A DNA stretch of 5,719 bases from JBEVEP01 sp040512755 (lineage in GTDB: Bacteria; Pseudomonadota; Alphaproteobacteria; Rhizobiales; Rhizobiaceae), in contig JBEVEP010000360.1 of the NCBI GenBank assembly GCA_040512755.1, positions 1 through 5,719 of the forward strand, given 5' to 3'. Of the stretch, positions 5,668-5,719 are shown piece by piece (the first letter of the stretch is position 1; every line of letters begins with the position of its first letter). Below the pieces are notes generated by a model. That model saw nothing but the letters and a program-made list of their open reading frames with translations, did no database searches and had not been told where the DNA came from. The translations under genes and the position numbers were made by a program.

Positions 5668-5719
5668 GCACTGGCACGATCAGCCAAAAAGCAGATTTCG
5701 ATCTGCCTCCACCATCAGC
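5664..5719 (+). CDS. Start of a gene, probably the second ABC permease (partial)
   Basis: ATG at 5664 overlaps the stop of the HisQ-like gene as ATGA, and the frame stays open for 18 codons to the window edge (MSTGTISQKADFDLPPPS). This polar, proline-containing start is not diagnostic. By position it should be the HisM-like partner permease, whose members often have a short cytoplasmic extension before the first helix. The assignment rests on operon logic, not on the sequence of the fragment. Confidence 0.6.
   Translation, partial: MSTGTISQKADFDLPPPS
5691..5706 (+). repeat. Small hairpin GCAGAT-TTCG-ATCTGC
   Basis: Six perfect pairs close a TTCG tetraloop, ten codons into the partial downstream gene. 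It could slow ribosomes or be chance; the closing pair is not the C-G that makes UUCG loops exceptionally stable. Confidence 0.3.

Noticed and set aside
1..5719. CRISPR arrays, insertion sequences, tRNA or rRNA genes, prophage
   Set aside because: No spaced direct repeat array, transposase, terminal inverted repeats or tRNA-like cloverleaf was seen; nearly all the window is accounted for by housekeeping and transport genes.

Overview
The window looks like chromosomal sequence from an alphaproteobacterium, most likely of the Rhizobiaceae (Rhizobium, Agrobacterium or Sinorhizobium type). This rests on the style of the proteins (a rhizobial-type MoaA, a DUF971 protein, an octopine/nopaline/lysine-arginine-ornithine type binding protein), the moderately high GC content and the dense gene packing. 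The genus cannot be fixed from the sequence alone.

Layout. Positions 1-142 are non-coding or hold the edge of an unresolved minus-strand gene, and carry two overlapping palindromes. Positions 143-496 (minus) encode a small DUF971 protein. It is divergent from moaA (695-1705, plus), with about 200 bases of shared regulatory sequence between them that holds a bulged stem, a very strong Shine-Dalgarno-like tract and tiny leader ORFs. After moaA come, on the same strand, a ten-helix EamA/DMT permease (1806-2738), mobA (2754-3380) and mobB (overlapping mobA by ATGA). A 186-base gap follows, with a cluster of GTTACG-type repeats right at the mobB stop. Then begins a polar amino acid ABC importer: the periplasmic binding protein (4070-4861), a GC-rich stem-loop, the first permease (4957-5667), and the first 18 codons of a further gene, probably the second permease, cut by the window end.

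How the genes work together. MoaA performs the first step of molybdenum cofactor synthesis (GTP to cyclic pyranopterin precursor). MobA adds GMP to Mo-molybdopterin at the end of the pathway, and MobB is a GTP-binding accessory partner of MobA. The DMT exporter or importer sits between them with no known role in the pathway. The DUF971 protein may be linked to iron-sulfur cluster biology, which would suit its position beside the Fe-S enzyme MoaA; this is inference. The downstream ABC importer is a separate functional unit for uptake of basic amino acids or related opine-like compounds.

Nothing here clearly shows a new defence, mobile or enzymatic system. The points most worth following are the moaA leader, the repeats after mobB, the stem-loop between the binding protein and permease genes, and the unexplained DMT transporter in a molybdenum cofactor cluster.
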